Of a stretch of 64,000 nucleotides of DNA, positions 41,730 to 50,729 are shown piece by piece. The notes below the pieces were generated by a model. The model was not told the DNA's origin. It made no database searches and saw nothing but the letters and a program-made list of their open reading frames with translations. Every line of letters begins with the position of its first letter. The first letter of the stretch is position 1. The stretch is from Bordetella bronchialis (GTDB lineage: Bacteria; Pseudomonadota; Gammaproteobacteria; Burkholderiales; Burkholderiaceae_B), in contig NZ_CP016170.1 of assembly GCF_001676705.1 (NCBI RefSeq), positions 682,001 through 746,000 of the forward strand, written 5' to 3'. The translations under genes were made by a program, and so were the position numbers.

Positions 41730-44700
41730 ATGGGAAGAGACTTGGACACAGGCCAGCAACGCGCCGCACGGCACGTGGGCGACGCCAGGCAGCGGATCGA
41801 GGACGACACGCTGCTGACAGGCAAAGGACGCTATGCCGACGATCTGGGCGCAAAACCCGGCACGCTGTACGCGGCCGTGCTGCGCTCGCCGCACGCCCAT
41901 GCGCGCCTGCTTCGCGTGGATGGCGCCAACGCGCTGGCGCTGCCCGGCGTGCACGCCATACTCGTCGGCGAAGACGTCCGGCGCTGGACACGGCCCTTCG
42001 TGGTCGGCGTCAAGCAACCCATGGAACACTGGTGTCTGGCCGTCGACACGGTGCGCTATGTGGGCGAGCCGGTGGCCGTGGCGGTCGCCGAAAGCCGCGC
42101 GCTGGCCGAAGATGCCCTGGAGCACATCCAGGTCGAGTACGACCCGCTCGATCCGGTTGTCGAGATAGAAGCCGCCATTGCACAGGATGCGCCCGTGCTG
42201 CATCCCAAGGTGGGCAGCAACATACCCAGCGACCGCGTTTTCCGCTACGGAGATCCGGAAGCCGCTTTCGCGCGGGCCCCCCACTGTGTGCAACTGACGG
42301 TGCGCTATCCGCGCAATTCGGGCACGCCCATCGAATGCTTCGTGGTGTCTGCCGAGCATGTGTCCGCCGACGACGGCTATGAAGTCCTGTCCAATTTCCA
42401 GGGGCCGTTCTCGCTGCATGCCGTCATGGCGCTGGCGCTGCAGGTTCCCGCGGCGCGGCTGCGGCTGAAGACGCCTCCCGATTCCGGCGGCAGCTACGGC
42501 GTCAAGCAGGCGGTGTTTCCGTACATCGTGTTGATGTGCCTCGCCGCGCGCAAGGCCGGCGCGCCCGTCAAGTGGGTGGAGGACCGGCTTGAGCACCTGG
42601 TGGCCGCGACCTCCGCGACCGGCCGCCTGACGACCTTGCGTGCCGCGGTGGAGGCCGATGGCCGCATCACGGCCCTGGACTATGACCAGTTCGACGACGT
42701 CGGCGGCTATCTGCGCGCGCCGGAGCCCGCCACCTTCTACCGCATGCATGGTTGCCTGACCGGCGCCTACGATATTCCCAACCTGAGCGTGCGCAACCGC
42801 GTGGTGCTGACCAACAAGACGCCCGCCGGCCTGGTGCGCGGCTTCGGCGGGCCGCAGGTCTACTTCGCGCTGGAGCGGCTGATCCAGCGCATCGCCGTCG
42901 AGCTGGGCATGGATCCGCTGGACGTGTACCGCCGCAACTTCGTGCAGCCGGACGCATTCCCCTACCGCGCGACTGCCGGCGCCCTGCTGGATTCCGGCGA
43001 CTATCCCAAGGCATTGGCGCTGGCGGCGGGGCACGGCGGCCTGGACGAATTGCGGGCCCGGCGCGAGGCGGCCCGCCGCGAAGGCCGCCTGTATGGCATC
43101 GGCTACGCGGCCATCGTCGAGCCGTCCATCTCCAACATGGGCTATATCACCACGGCCTTGACGCCCGAACAGCGGGCCAAGGCCGGGCCGAAGAATGGCG
43201 CGCTGGCCGCCGCGACGGTGGCCATCGATCTGCTGGGCGGGGTGACCGCCATCATCGATTCGACGCCGCAAGGGCAGGGGCACCGCACGGTGGCCGCCCA
43301 GATCGTGGCGGACGTGCTGGGCCTGGATCCGTCGGAGATCACCGTCAACGCCGAGTTGGATACCCAAAAGGATGCCTGGTCGGTGGCGGCGGGCAACTAC
43401 TCCAGCCGTTTCGCCGGCGCGGTCGCCGGTACGCTGCATCTGGCCGCGGTGCAGGTGCGTGACAAGCTTGCGCGTATCGCGGCCGGTCAGTTCGGCTGCG
43501 CGCCCCAGGAAGTGCGGTTCGCCGGCGGAAAGGTCTTTCCGGACGGGGCCTTCGACAGGGCGTTGCCCTTCGCCCGCCTGTCCAGCGGCGCGCACTGGGC
43601 GCCCGCGCTGCTCCCGCCGGGCGAAGACCCCAGCCTGCGGGCGACGGTGTTCTGGACGCCGGAGCAGCTGACCGCGCCCACCGAGGATGACCGCATCAAT
43701 ACGTCGGCCGCCTACGGCTTCGTGTTCGATATCTGCGCGGTCGAAGTCGACCGCGATACCGGGCAGGTGCGCATCGACCGCTACGTGACCTGCCATGACG
43801 CCGGCCGCATCCTGAATCCGGCGCTGGCCGACGGGCAGATCCGCGGGGCGTTCGCGCAGGGCCTGGGCGCGGCGCTGATGGAAGAATTCGTCTACGGGGC
43901 CGATGGCAGCTTCCTTTCCGGCACGCTGGCGGACTACACGGTGCCGACCGCCTGTGAGGTGCCCGAGCCGGTGATCGTGCACATGGAAACGCCATCGCCT
44001 TTCACGCCGCTGGGCGCCAAGGGGCTGGGCGAGGGCAACAATATGAGCACGCCGGTCTGCATCGCCAATGCGGTCGCCGACGCGCTGGGCGTGGCCGACG
44101 TCCACCTGCCGTTGAGTTCGTCGCGGGTCATGGCCCTGATCGGCATGGCCGATCCCGAGCCTGCCGCCGGCATCCCTGGGCGGTCGGCCGGGCCGGCGGA
44201 CGCCGCTTCTTCGGCTTCTTCGGCTTCTTCGGCTTCGTCTGCCGCGTCCGCAGGCAAGGCCCGCGGCCTGACCGCGCGCGGCGAGGTGCGACTGCAGGCG
44301 CCGCCGGAAGCGGTCTATGACGTGTTTCTGGATCCCAAGGCCTTGGCCCGCGTCATTCCCGGCTGCCATGAATTGCAGCCGGCCGGACCGAACCGCTACC
44401 GCGCGGACGTGACGGTCGGCGTGGGTCTGGTGAAGGCACGCTACGCGGCCGAGATCGCGCTTTCGGAGCTCGAGCCGCCGCATCGCCTGCGGCTGTCCGG
44501 CTCGGGGATCTCCCCCTTGGGCACGGCGCGCGGCAGCGGCAGCGTGGAGCTCGAGCCCCAGGGCTCGGGCACGCTCTTGCGCTACGACTACCAGGCGGAG
44601 GTCAGCGGCAAGGTGGCCGCGGTGGGAGGACGCATGCTGGAAGGCGCCGCCAGGATCGTGCTGGCGCAGCTCTTCGAGAAATTGGGCAGCCAGGCGGGCG

Positions 44701-44774
44701 GCCAGCCGGCGTCGGTGCCGGCGTCCGTGCCGGCCTGGCGGCGCCTGCTGCGTTGGCTGGGGATCTCCAAATGA
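41730..44774 (+). CDS. hmfA: Molybdenum hydroxylase large subunit fused to a CoxG-like domain (probable 2-furoyl-CoA dehydrogenase large subunit)
   Basis: The protein has 1014 residues. Residues 15-810 are a xanthine-dehydrogenase/CoxL-type molybdopterin subunit: TGKGRYADDL, RYVGEPVAVAVAES, TPPDSGGSYGVKQ, LVRGFGGPQ and GAKGLGEGNN, which holds the catalytic Glu. A Ser/Ala linker (about 826-840) coded by a 9-nt repeat leads to a C-terminal CoxG/SRPBCC domain (ARGEVRLQAPPEAVYDVFLD, ARVIPGCHELQPAGPNRY), normally a separate protein. With the FAD and FeS subunits next door it forms an L-M-S hydroxylase. The gene order L-M-S-ligase-hydratase matches hmfABCDE, hence the furoyl-CoA assignment. Another aryl-CoA substrate is possible. 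Confidence 0.65.
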   Translation: MGRDLDTGQQRAARHVGDARQRIEDDTLLTGKGRYADDLGAKPGTLYAAVLRSPHAHARLLRVDGANALALPGVHAILVGEDVRRWTRPFVVGVKQPMEHWCLAVDTVRYVGEPVAVAVAESRALAEDALEHIQVEYDPLDPVVEIEAAIAQDAPVLHPKVGSNIPSDRVFRYGDPEAAFARAPHCVQLTVRYPRNSGTPIECFVVSAEHVSADDGYEVLSNFQGPFSLHAVMALALQVPAARLRLKTPPDSGGSYGVKQAVFPYIVLMCLAARKAGAPVKWVEDRLEHLVAATSATGRLTTLRAAVEADGRITALDYDQFDDVGGYLRAPEPATFYRMHGCLTGAYDIPNLSVRNRVVLTNKTPAGLVRGFGGPQVYFALERLIQRIAVELGMDPLDVYRRNFVQPDAFPYRATAGALLDSGDYPKALALAAGHGGLDELRARREAARREGRLYGIGYAAIVEPSISNMGYITTALTPEQRAKAGPKNGALAAATVAIDLLGGVTAIIDSTPQGQGHRTVAAQIVADVLGLDPSEITVNAELDTQKDAWSVAAGNYSSRFAGAVAGTLHLAAVQVRDKLARIAAGQFGCAPQEVRFAGGKVFPDGAFDRALPFARLSSGAHWAPALLPPGEDPSLRATVFWTPEQLTAPTEDDRINTSAAYGFVFDICAVEVDRDTGQVRIDRYVTCHDAGRILNPALADGQIRGAFAQGLGAALMEEFVYGADGSFLSGTLADYTVPTACEVPEPVIVHMETPSPFTPLGAKGLGEGNNMSTPVCIANAVADALGVADVHLPLSSSRVMALIGMADPEPAAGIPGRSAGPADAASSASSASSASSAASAGKARGLTARGEVRLQAPPEAVYDVFLDPKALARVIPGCHELQPAGPNRYRADVTVGVGLVKARYAAEIALSELEPPHRLRLSGSGISPLGTARGSGSVELEPQGSGTLLRYDYQAEVSGKVAAVGGRMLEGAARIVLAQLFEKLGSQAGGQPASVPASVPAWRRLLRWLGISK
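44205..44240 (+). repeat. 9-nt tandem repeat coding the Ser/Ala linker of the hydroxylase large subunit
   Basis: There are three perfect copies of GCTTCTTCG (44205-44231) and a changed fourth (GCTTCGTCT, 44232-44240). They encode Ala-Ser-Ser repeats between the molybdopterin and CoxG domains. Such slippage-prone repeats could vary linker length between strains. Confidence 0.9.
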
Positions 44775-45589
44775 AACCTCCCGTCTTCGATTACCGCCGT
44801 TGCGATACCGTCGACGAAGCGCTTGCCCTGCTGGACGAGTACGGCGAAGACGCCCGCGTGCTGGCGGGAGGCCAATCACTCATGGCCGTGTTGAACATGC
44901 GGCTGGCGCAGCCCCGGGTACTGGTCGATATTTCGCGCGTGAAGAGTCTGGCCTACGCGCGTCCCGGGAACGGCTTCCTGGCGATCGGGGCATCGGCCAC
45001 GCAGGCATCCGTCGAATGGCGCGCCACGCTGGCCGACGAAGTGCCCTTGCTGGCGCTGGCTTTTCCCAAGATCTCGCATTTCCAGATCCGCAACCGGGGC
45101 ACCGTATGCGGCTCGGTGGCGCACGCCGATCCCAGCGCGGAGTTGCCCCTGGCGCTGGCGGCCTTGGGTGGCAAGGTCGGGCTGCGGTCGCGCAAGGGGC
45201 GCCGGGAGCTGGAGGCCGAAGCCTTCTTCCAAGGCATGCTGACCACCGCCCGCCGCCATGACGAACTGGTGGAGGACGTGCACTACCCGCTGCACCGCCC
45301 AGGGACCCGCTACGCCTTTGCCGAGGTCAGCCGCAGGCACGGGGATTTCGCCATCGTCGCCTGCGCCGCGGTGGCCAGCGAGCGCGAGATACGCCTGGCC
45401 GTTGGCGGGGTGGCGGATCGACCCCGTGTGTTGACCTTGCCGCGCCTGCCGTCAGGCGAGCTGGCGGCGGCCATCAACGATTTCGCCTGGCAGCTGGACG
45501 CCCAGGACGATCCGCATGCCAGCGCCGTGTATCGCCGCCACCTGGTGCGCAACCTGGGGCGGCGGGTGATCGAGGAGGCTACCCGATGA
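44771..45589 (+). CDS. hmfB: Molybdenum hydroxylase FAD-binding subunit (CoxM type)
   Basis: This 272-residue FAD subunit starts at ATG 44771 and overlaps the large-subunit stop by 4 nt. FAD-binding segments are VLAGGQSLMAVLNMRLAQP (near residue 38) and NRGTVCGSVAHADPSAELPL (near residue 110). The C-terminal CO_deh_flav_C domain has EVSRRHGDFAIVACAAV. It passes electrons from the FeS subunit to an acceptor. It is shorter than many CoxM proteins (about 285) but complete. It is assigned as HmfB by position in the operon. Confidence 0.7.
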   Translation: MKPPVFDYRRCDTVDEALALLDEYGEDARVLAGGQSLMAVLNMRLAQPRVLVDISRVKSLAYARPGNGFLAIGASATQASVEWRATLADEVPLLALAFPKISHFQIRNRGTVCGSVAHADPSAELPLALAALGGKVGLRSRKGRRELEAEAFFQGMLTTARRHDELVEDVHYPLHRPGTRYAFAEVSRRHGDFAIVACAAVASEREIRLAVGGVADRPRVLTLPRLPSGELAAAINDFAWQLDAQDDPHASAVYRRHLVRNLGRRVIEEATR

Positions 45590-46122
45590 AAGTTCTGGAC
45601 CGGGGACAGCGCGAATACATCGTCATCTCCCTGAACGGCAAGCGACGCACGGGTGCATGCGACAACCGCACGCTGCTGGCGGATTTCATCCGCCACGAAC
45701 TGGGCGCGACGGGGACCCACGTCGGCTGCGAACACGGCGTGTGCGGCGCCTGCACCGTGCAGGTCGAGGGCGTGGCCGTGCGGTCATGCATGATGCTGGC
45801 CGTGCAGGCCGAAGGCCTGCGGGTGGACACCGTGGAAGGACTGGCGCGGGACCAGGAAGCCGAAACCGGCATGAGCGACCTGCAGGCGGCCTTCAAGCGC
45901 CACCACGCGCTGCAATGCGGATTCTGCACCGCCGGGATCCTGATGACTTGCAAGGACTTCCTGTCCCGCGTGCCCGACCCGACCGAACAGCAGGTCAGGG
46001 AAACCTTGTCGGGACATCTGTGCCGGTGCACCGGCTACACCAATATTGTCCACGCGGTGCTGGAGACCGCGCGCGAACGGCTTATCAAGAAGAACCCTGG
46101 CGGAGACGAAGCAGATGCTTGA
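45586..46122 (+). CDS. hmfC: Molybdenum hydroxylase 2Fe-2S subunit (CoxS type)
   Basis: This 178-residue iron-sulfur subunit has eight cluster Cys: Cys48, 53, 56 and 68 in the plant-ferredoxin domain (GCEHGVCGACTV) and Cys111, 114, 146 and 148 in the helical domain (CGFCTAGI and CRCTGY). It transfers electrons from the molybdopterin centre to FAD. It overlaps the FAD subunit by 4 nt and the CoA ligase by 8 nt, so the operon is tightly coupled. It is assigned as HmfC by context. Confidence 0.75.
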   Translation: MKVLDRGQREYIVISLNGKRRTGACDNRTLLADFIRHELGATGTHVGCEHGVCGACTVQVEGVAVRSCMMLAVQAEGLRVDTVEGLARDQEAETGMSDLQAAFKRHHALQCGFCTAGILMTCKDFLSRVPDPTEQQVRETLSGHLCRCTGYTNIVHAVLETARERLIKKNPGGDEADA

Positions 46123-47677
46123 TTTGGGACGTACCTTCCTGCAAAGCGTCGAGCGCAGCCCGGCAGCCGCGGCAATCGTCGACGGCGCCGTGCGTCGCAG
46201 CTACGGAGAATGGTATGAAGACGTGCGCGCCGCCGCCGCCGGATTGGCTGGCCTGGGCCTGCGGCGCGGCGATCATCTGATGATGGTGCTGCGCAATCGC
46301 TGGGAAATGGCCACCCTGCACTGGGCTTGCCAGTTCCTGGGCGTGATCGCGACGCCGCTGAACTGGCGCGCCAAGGGCGATGAGATCGAGTACTGCGTGC
46401 GCGATTCGGGCGCCCGCGCGATCGCCTACGAAGGCGTAAGCGCAGAGGCGGTCGGGCTATCGCCCGCCGCGCGCGCGCTGCCCGGCATCGTGGTGGGCGA
46501 CGATGCCGGCGGCGGCGAGCGTCCGGGCCTGGCGTTCGCCGAATGGTTGCGTGGCGGGGCCGCGGCCCCCGGTACGCTTGCGCCCCGGGCGAGCGCCGAG
46601 GATATATCGCTCATGCTGTACACCTCGGGGACCACCGGCAAACCCAAGGGCGTCCCGCGGCGGCACCGCCACGAGCGCGCGGCCGCGCTGGCGCACGTCG
46701 CGCAGAACACCTACCGGGCCGGCGAGCGCACGCTGGGCGTCATGCCGCTCTATCACACCATGGGGGTGCGTTCGCTGCTGTCCATGGCGCTGGTCGACGG
46801 CCTGTTCGTCTGCATTCCCAAGTACGACCCCGCGGCGGTGCTGCGCGCCATCCAGGACGAAGCCATTTCCACGCTGTACCTGGTGCCGACGCTGTACCAC
46901 GACATCCTGGGGCACGAAGACTTTGCACGCACGGATATTTCGTCGGTGAAGAAGATCGGCTTCGCCGGGGCGCCCATGCATGATGCGCTGCTCCAACGGC
47001 TGGACGCCGCTTTCCGGCCCACCTTGTTCGCCAATCACTACGGGTCGTCGGAGGTCTACACCTGCGCGATCAACCAGGACGCGCCACGCAAGCCCGGCTG
47101 CGCGGGCCGTGCCGGCATCAATACGCGGATCCGCGTCGTGCGGCTGGATGGGGCGCCGTCGCGCGCATCCGGGCCGGACGACCTGGCGCAACCGGGCGAA
47201 GAAGGCCAGATTATCGCCGACCTGGCCGGCGACGAGGCATTCGAGGGCTATTGGAATCGCCCGGATGCGGACGCCAAGGCGCTGCGCGGCGGCTGGTACT
47301 TCACGGGAGACACCGGCTACATCGATCCCGACGGCGACCTGTACGTGACGGGCCGGGTCGACGACATGATCATTTCAGGCGGAGAGAACATATCGCCCGT
47401 GGAGATCGAATCGCTTCTGTCCCTGCACCCCGCGGTCGACGAAGTGGCCGTGGTGGGATTGCCCGACGAGCGCTGGGGCCAACGGGTCGTCGCCTTCGTC
47501 AAGCGCCGCCAGCCGGTCGACGCCCAGGCGCTGGACGACCATTGCCGGCAGTCCGACCTGGTCAATTTCAAGCGCCCGCGCGACTACGTCTTTGTGCAAG
47601 GCATTCCCAAATCGCCGGTCGGCAAGATCCTGCGCCGCTGTCTGGTGGCCGGGGAGTTCGAGCGGGATCCTTCCTGA
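46115..47677 (+). CDS. hmfD: Acyl/aryl-CoA ligase (probable 2-furoyl-CoA synthetase)
   Basis: This 520-residue ANL-superfamily ligase has the AMP-binding P-loop MLYTSGTTGKPKGVP near residues 168-182, YFTGDTGYIDPDGDLYVTGR and DDMIISGGENISPVEIE in the hinge region, and the catalytic Lys in KSPVGKILRR near residue 506. It would activate an aromatic acid with ATP and CoA. Start ATG 46115 overlaps the FeS gene by 8 nt; GGAG lies upstream. Its place between the hydroxylase and the hydratase fits HmfD of the furoate pathway; benzoate-type ligases look similar, so the substrate is inferred. Confidence 0.65.
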   Translation: MLDLGRTFLQSVERSPAAAAIVDGAVRRSYGEWYEDVRAAAAGLAGLGLRRGDHLMMVLRNRWEMATLHWACQFLGVIATPLNWRAKGDEIEYCVRDSGARAIAYEGVSAEAVGLSPAARALPGIVVGDDAGGGERPGLAFAEWLRGGAAAPGTLAPRASAEDISLMLYTSGTTGKPKGVPRRHRHERAAALAHVAQNTYRAGERTLGVMPLYHTMGVRSLLSMALVDGLFVCIPKYDPAAVLRAIQDEAISTLYLVPTLYHDILGHEDFARTDISSVKKIGFAGAPMHDALLQRLDAAFRPTLFANHYGSSEVYTCAINQDAPRKPGCAGRAGINTRIRVVRLDGAPSRASGPDDLAQPGEEGQIIADLAGDEAFEGYWNRPDADAKALRGGWYFTGDTGYIDPDGDLYVTGRVDDMIISGGENISPVEIESLLSLHPAVDEVAVVGLPDERWGQRVVAFVKRRQPVDAQALDDHCRQSDLVNFKRPRDYVFVQGIPKSPVGKILRRCLVAGEFERDPS

Positions 47678-47718
47678 TCCCCGAACCGGACCGCAAACTA
47701 TCATCCAGGAGAGTATCC

Positions 47719-48525
47719 GTGTCTACCTTGAAGCATCCGGCCCATCACCTGCTCGCCGATCTCGACGGCTTCCGTGTCGAGATCGACGAATCCCGGCAAC
47801 GCGCCGACATCGTGCTCGCGCGCCCGCCGTTCAATATCATCTCGATGCCGCAGCGCGACCAGTTGCGCCTGGTGTTCGAAGCGCTGGACGAAGACGACGC
47901 CGTGCGCGTCATCGTGCTGCGCGCCGAGGGTGACAATTTCTCCAGCGGAGGGGATATCAAGGGATTCCTGGCCGCCTCGCCGGAGCATGTTTCCAGGCTG
48001 GCCTGGAATATCGCCGCGCCGGCCCGCTGCAGCAAGCCGGTGATCGCGGCCAATCGCGGCTACTGCTTTGGCGTGGGCTTCGAGATTTCGCTGGCTTGCG
48101 ATTTCCGCATCGCTTCGGAAACCACGCTCTATGCCTTGCCTGAGCAGAAACTGGGCCAGATCCCCGGGTCCGGCGGCTCGGCCCGCCTGCAGAAGATGGT
48201 CGGCATCACGCGCACCAAGGACGTCGTCATGCGTTCGCGCCGCATCCCGGGCAAGCAGGCCTATGACTGGGGCATCGCCACGGAGTGCGTGCCCGACGCG
48301 GAGCTGGAAGCCGCCACCGACCGCCTGGTCGAGGAACTGGTCGGTTTCTCGCCGCTCGCGCAGCGCACGGCCAAGAAACTGTTGAACGACACGGAGGATT
48401 CCACGCTGTCGGTGGCCATCGAGCTGGAGGGGCATTGCTACAGCCGCCTGCGCAGCTCCGACGATTTCCGCGAAGGCGTGCAGGCTTTCCACGGGAAGCG
48501 GGCGCCGGTTTTCAAGGGCAGTTGA
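47719..48525 (+). CDS. hmfE: Enoyl-CoA hydratase/isomerase family enzyme (probable 2-oxoglutaroyl-CoA hydrolase)
   Basis: This 268-residue crotonase-fold enzyme starts at GTG 47719 after AGGAGAG. Oxyanion-hole segments are NFSSGGDIKGFLAASP and NRGYCFGVGFEISLACDF; LGQIPGSGGSARLQKMVGIT follows. Its charged N-terminus and the ARCSKPVIAANRGYCFGVGF and HCYSRLRSSDDFREGVQAFH stretches recall HmfE of Cupriavidus, which hydrolyses the CoA ester formed from hydroxy-furoyl-CoA and yields 2-oxoglutarate. By fold alone it could be any crotonase hydratase. It ends the catabolic part of the operon, 99 nt before livK. Confidence 0.65.
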   Translation: MSTLKHPAHHLLADLDGFRVEIDESRQRADIVLARPPFNIISMPQRDQLRLVFEALDEDDAVRVIVLRAEGDNFSSGGDIKGFLAASPEHVSRLAWNIAAPARCSKPVIAANRGYCFGVGFEISLACDFRIASETTLYALPEQKLGQIPGSGGSARLQKMVGITRTKDVVMRSRRIPGKQAYDWGIATECVPDAELEAATDRLVEELVGFSPLAQRTAKKLLNDTEDSTLSVAIELEGHCYSRLRSSDDFREGVQAFHGKRAPVFKGS

Positions 48526-48623
48526 GGCGCGCCGCCCCGTACGGGCGGCATTACTACAGAGCGCAGGACCGACCGGCGTGCCGCCAGGCCGCCGGCCTGC
48601 GTATAACGACAAGGAGACACCGC

Positions 48624-49814
48624 ATGAATACCACGCAACGCAAGCTTCCCGTGCATCTGGCCGCGGCCATGCTGCTGGCCCTGGGTACCCAGGGCGCGCT
48701 GGCGCAAGACTCGCAGCCGATACGCCTGGGCGTCGTCACCCCGCTGTCCGGCACCTACGCGCCCATCGGCGCGCAGGTAAAGATGGGGCTGGACCTGGCC
48801 TTGGCCGAGATCAACGCGGCCGGCGGCATCCTGGGCCGCAAGGTGGAATTGCTGTACGAAGACGAAGAGGCCAATCCCCAGGTGGCCGTGCAGAAAGCCG
48901 AGAAGCTGTTCCAGCAAAGCAAGGTCGATTTCCTGACGGGCACGGTGAATTCCGGGTCGACGCTGGCGGTGGGCCAGGTGGCCGAGCGCAACAACAAGCT
49001 GATCGCCACCACCGTGTCCTTCTCCGACGCCATCACGGGCGATAAGTGCTCGCCCAATGTGTTCCGGGTGAACGCGAAGGCGGGCCAGCAATCGGTGGCG
49101 CTGGCCGCTTGGCTGGCCAAGGAGAAGCCGGGCGCCTCGCTCTTCCTGCTGGGGCCGGACTACGAAATGGGCCGCAGCACGGTAGCGGCGTTCAAGGCCG
49201 CCGCCGAACAGCGCGGCATCAAGCCGGTGGGCGACCTGTTCGCGCCGCTCGACAGCAAGGACTATTCGAGCTATTTCGGCCAGATTCGCGCCGCCCGGCC
49301 GCAGGTTTTCTATACGTCGACGGCGGGCAACGATACCGTGCGCCTGTTCAGCCAGATGAGCGAATACGGCATGAACAAGAACCTGACGATGGTCGGCGTC
49401 TCCGGCGCGGTCACGGCGCAGAACATCAAAGCCATCGGCAAAAACGCGGAAGGCTTCGTCACCGGCGTCGGCTACTCGCCGGAGATCGACACGCCCGAGA
49501 ACAAGCAGTTCGTCGAGAAGTTCAAGAGCGCGAACAAGGTCCTGCCCGATCTGTATGGCGCGGATTCCTACGGCGTCCTGTACTTCTACAAGGCCGCCGT
49601 CGAGAAGGCGCAGAGCACCGACACCGCCAAGGTGCGCAAGGCCATGGAGGGGCTGGAATGGGATACCCCGCAAGGCCGCAAGACGATGCGGGCGGCGGAT
49701 CACCAGGCGATCCAGGACATGTACGTGGTGCGCATCCAGAACGGCGATTTCACCATAGTCAGCAAGGTCGACGGCAAGGACGCCATCGATGCCAGCGTTT
49801 GCAAGCGCTGGTAG
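48624..49814 (+). CDS. Periplasmic substrate-binding protein of Liv-type ABC importer
   Basis: This 396-residue type-I periplasmic binding protein has a signal peptide over residues 1-28 (core LAAAMLLALGTQGA, cleavage after ALA). The mature part starts QPIRLGVVTPLSGTYAPIGA and has LYEDEEANPQVAVQKAEKLF, the Peripla_BP_6 pattern. This branch often binds aromatic or heteroaromatic acids rather than amino acids. AAGGAGA precedes the ATG. It is the first of five Liv genes directly behind the furoate-type enzymes, so furoate or a related acid is the likely ligand. Confidence 0.88.
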   Translation: MNTTQRKLPVHLAAAMLLALGTQGALAQDSQPIRLGVVTPLSGTYAPIGAQVKMGLDLALAEINAAGGILGRKVELLYEDEEANPQVAVQKAEKLFQQSKVDFLTGTVNSGSTLAVGQVAERNNKLIATTVSFSDAITGDKCSPNVFRVNAKAGQQSVALAAWLAKEKPGASLFLLGPDYEMGRSTVAAFKAAAEQRGIKPVGDLFAPLDSKDYSSYFGQIRAARPQVFYTSTAGNDTVRLFSQMSEYGMNKNLTMVGVSGAVTAQNIKAIGKNAEGFVTGVGYSPEIDTPENKQFVEKFKSANKVLPDLYGADSYGVLYFYKAAVEKAQSTDTAKVRKAMEGLEWDTPQGRKTMRAADHQAIQDMYVVRIQNGDFTIVSKVDGKDAIDASVCKRW

Positions 49815-49835
49815 GCCCGATTCGTAAGGGATGCC

Positions 49836-50729
49836 ATGAACGCCTTGTTCGAAAGCCTGCAGTTCGTCTACGCCCCGCAGGTCGTCAACGGCCTGTCGCT
49901 GGGCGTGGCCGTGATATTGATGGCGCTGGGACTGACCATCATCTTCGGCCTGCTCGATGTCATCAATATGGCGCACGGCGAGTTCTACGCGCTGGGCGCC
50001 TACCTTGGCATGTCGCTGCTGGCGATAGGCGTGGACTTCTGGGCCGCGCTGGTGCTGGTGCCGCTGGTGATGCTGCCTATCGGCTACCTGACCGAGCGCG
50101 CGCTGATCCAGCGCGTGTTCCACCACAAGGACCGCCATATCCTGACCTTGCTGCTGACCTTCGGCATGGCCATCGTGCTGGAGGACCTGTTCAAGCTGGC
50201 CTACGGCCCCAACCCGCTGCGCCCGGATGCGCCCATCGCAGGCGCGACCGAGTTGTTCGGCATGATCTTCCCGACCTACCGCCTGTTCCTGATGGCGGTG
50301 GGCGTGGCGATCGTGGGGGCTGTCTGGTGGGTCGTCTACCGCACCCGCCTGGGCGCCATGGTGCGGGCCGCTGCCTACGACCGCCACATGGCGGCCTCGC
50401 TGGGCATTCCGGTGCTGCGCGTCTATGCGGCCACGTTCGCTTTCGGCGTCGCGCTCGCCGGGCTGGCGGGCGTGCTGCTGGCGCCGGTGTATTCGGTGTT
50501 TCCGACCATGGGCAAGGATTTCATCCTGATGGCGTTTTCGGTGGTCATCGTCGGCGGGCTGGGCAGCATCAAGGGGGCGATCATCGCCGGCTTGCTCCTG
50601 ACCCAGGTCCAGGCGCTGTCCAGCCTGTATATCTCGCCGGTGTGGTCGGATCCCCTGTTGTTCGGAATCATGGTGCTCGTACTGATGTTCCGTCCGCAGG
50701 GTCTGTTCGGGAGGCTGGGCCATGGCTGA
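49836..50729 (+). CDS. Liv-type ABC transporter permease (LivH family)
   Basis: This 297-residue inner-membrane permease has about eight helices. Typical LivH blocks are LGLTIIFGLLDVINMAHGEF near residue 30, LLLTFGMAIVLEDLFKLAYG, VRAAAYDRHMAASLGIPVLR (coupling loop) and MGKDFILMAFSVVIVGGLGS. It pairs with the LivM subunit, whose gene overlaps it by 8 nt. It is part of the importer behind the hydroxylase operon. Confidence 0.92.
   Translation: MNALFESLQFVYAPQVVNGLSLGVAVILMALGLTIIFGLLDVINMAHGEFYALGAYLGMSLLAIGVDFWAALVLVPLVMLPIGYLTERALIQRVFHHKDRHILTLLLTFGMAIVLEDLFKLAYGPNPLRPDAPIAGATELFGMIFPTYRLFLMAVGVAIVGAVWWVVYRTRLGAMVRAAAYDRHMAASLGIPVLRVYAATFAFGVALAGLAGVLLAPVYSVFPTMGKDFILMAFSVVIVGGLGSIKGAIIAGLLLTQVQALSSLYISPVWSDPLLFGIMVLVLMFRPQGLFGRLGHG

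Noticed and set aside
44205..44240. Short tandem repeat considered as a CRISPR-like array
   Set aside because: The 9-nt units are contiguous with no spacers and encode an in-frame Ser/Ala linker.
41670..44879. Very long antisense open frames opposite the hydroxylase, and similar ones opposite 2700-5324 and 48438-50843
   Set aside because: They are mirror frames caused by the high GC third-position bias of real genes on the other strand. Their translations are low-complexity His/Gln/Arg/Gly-rich with no domain.
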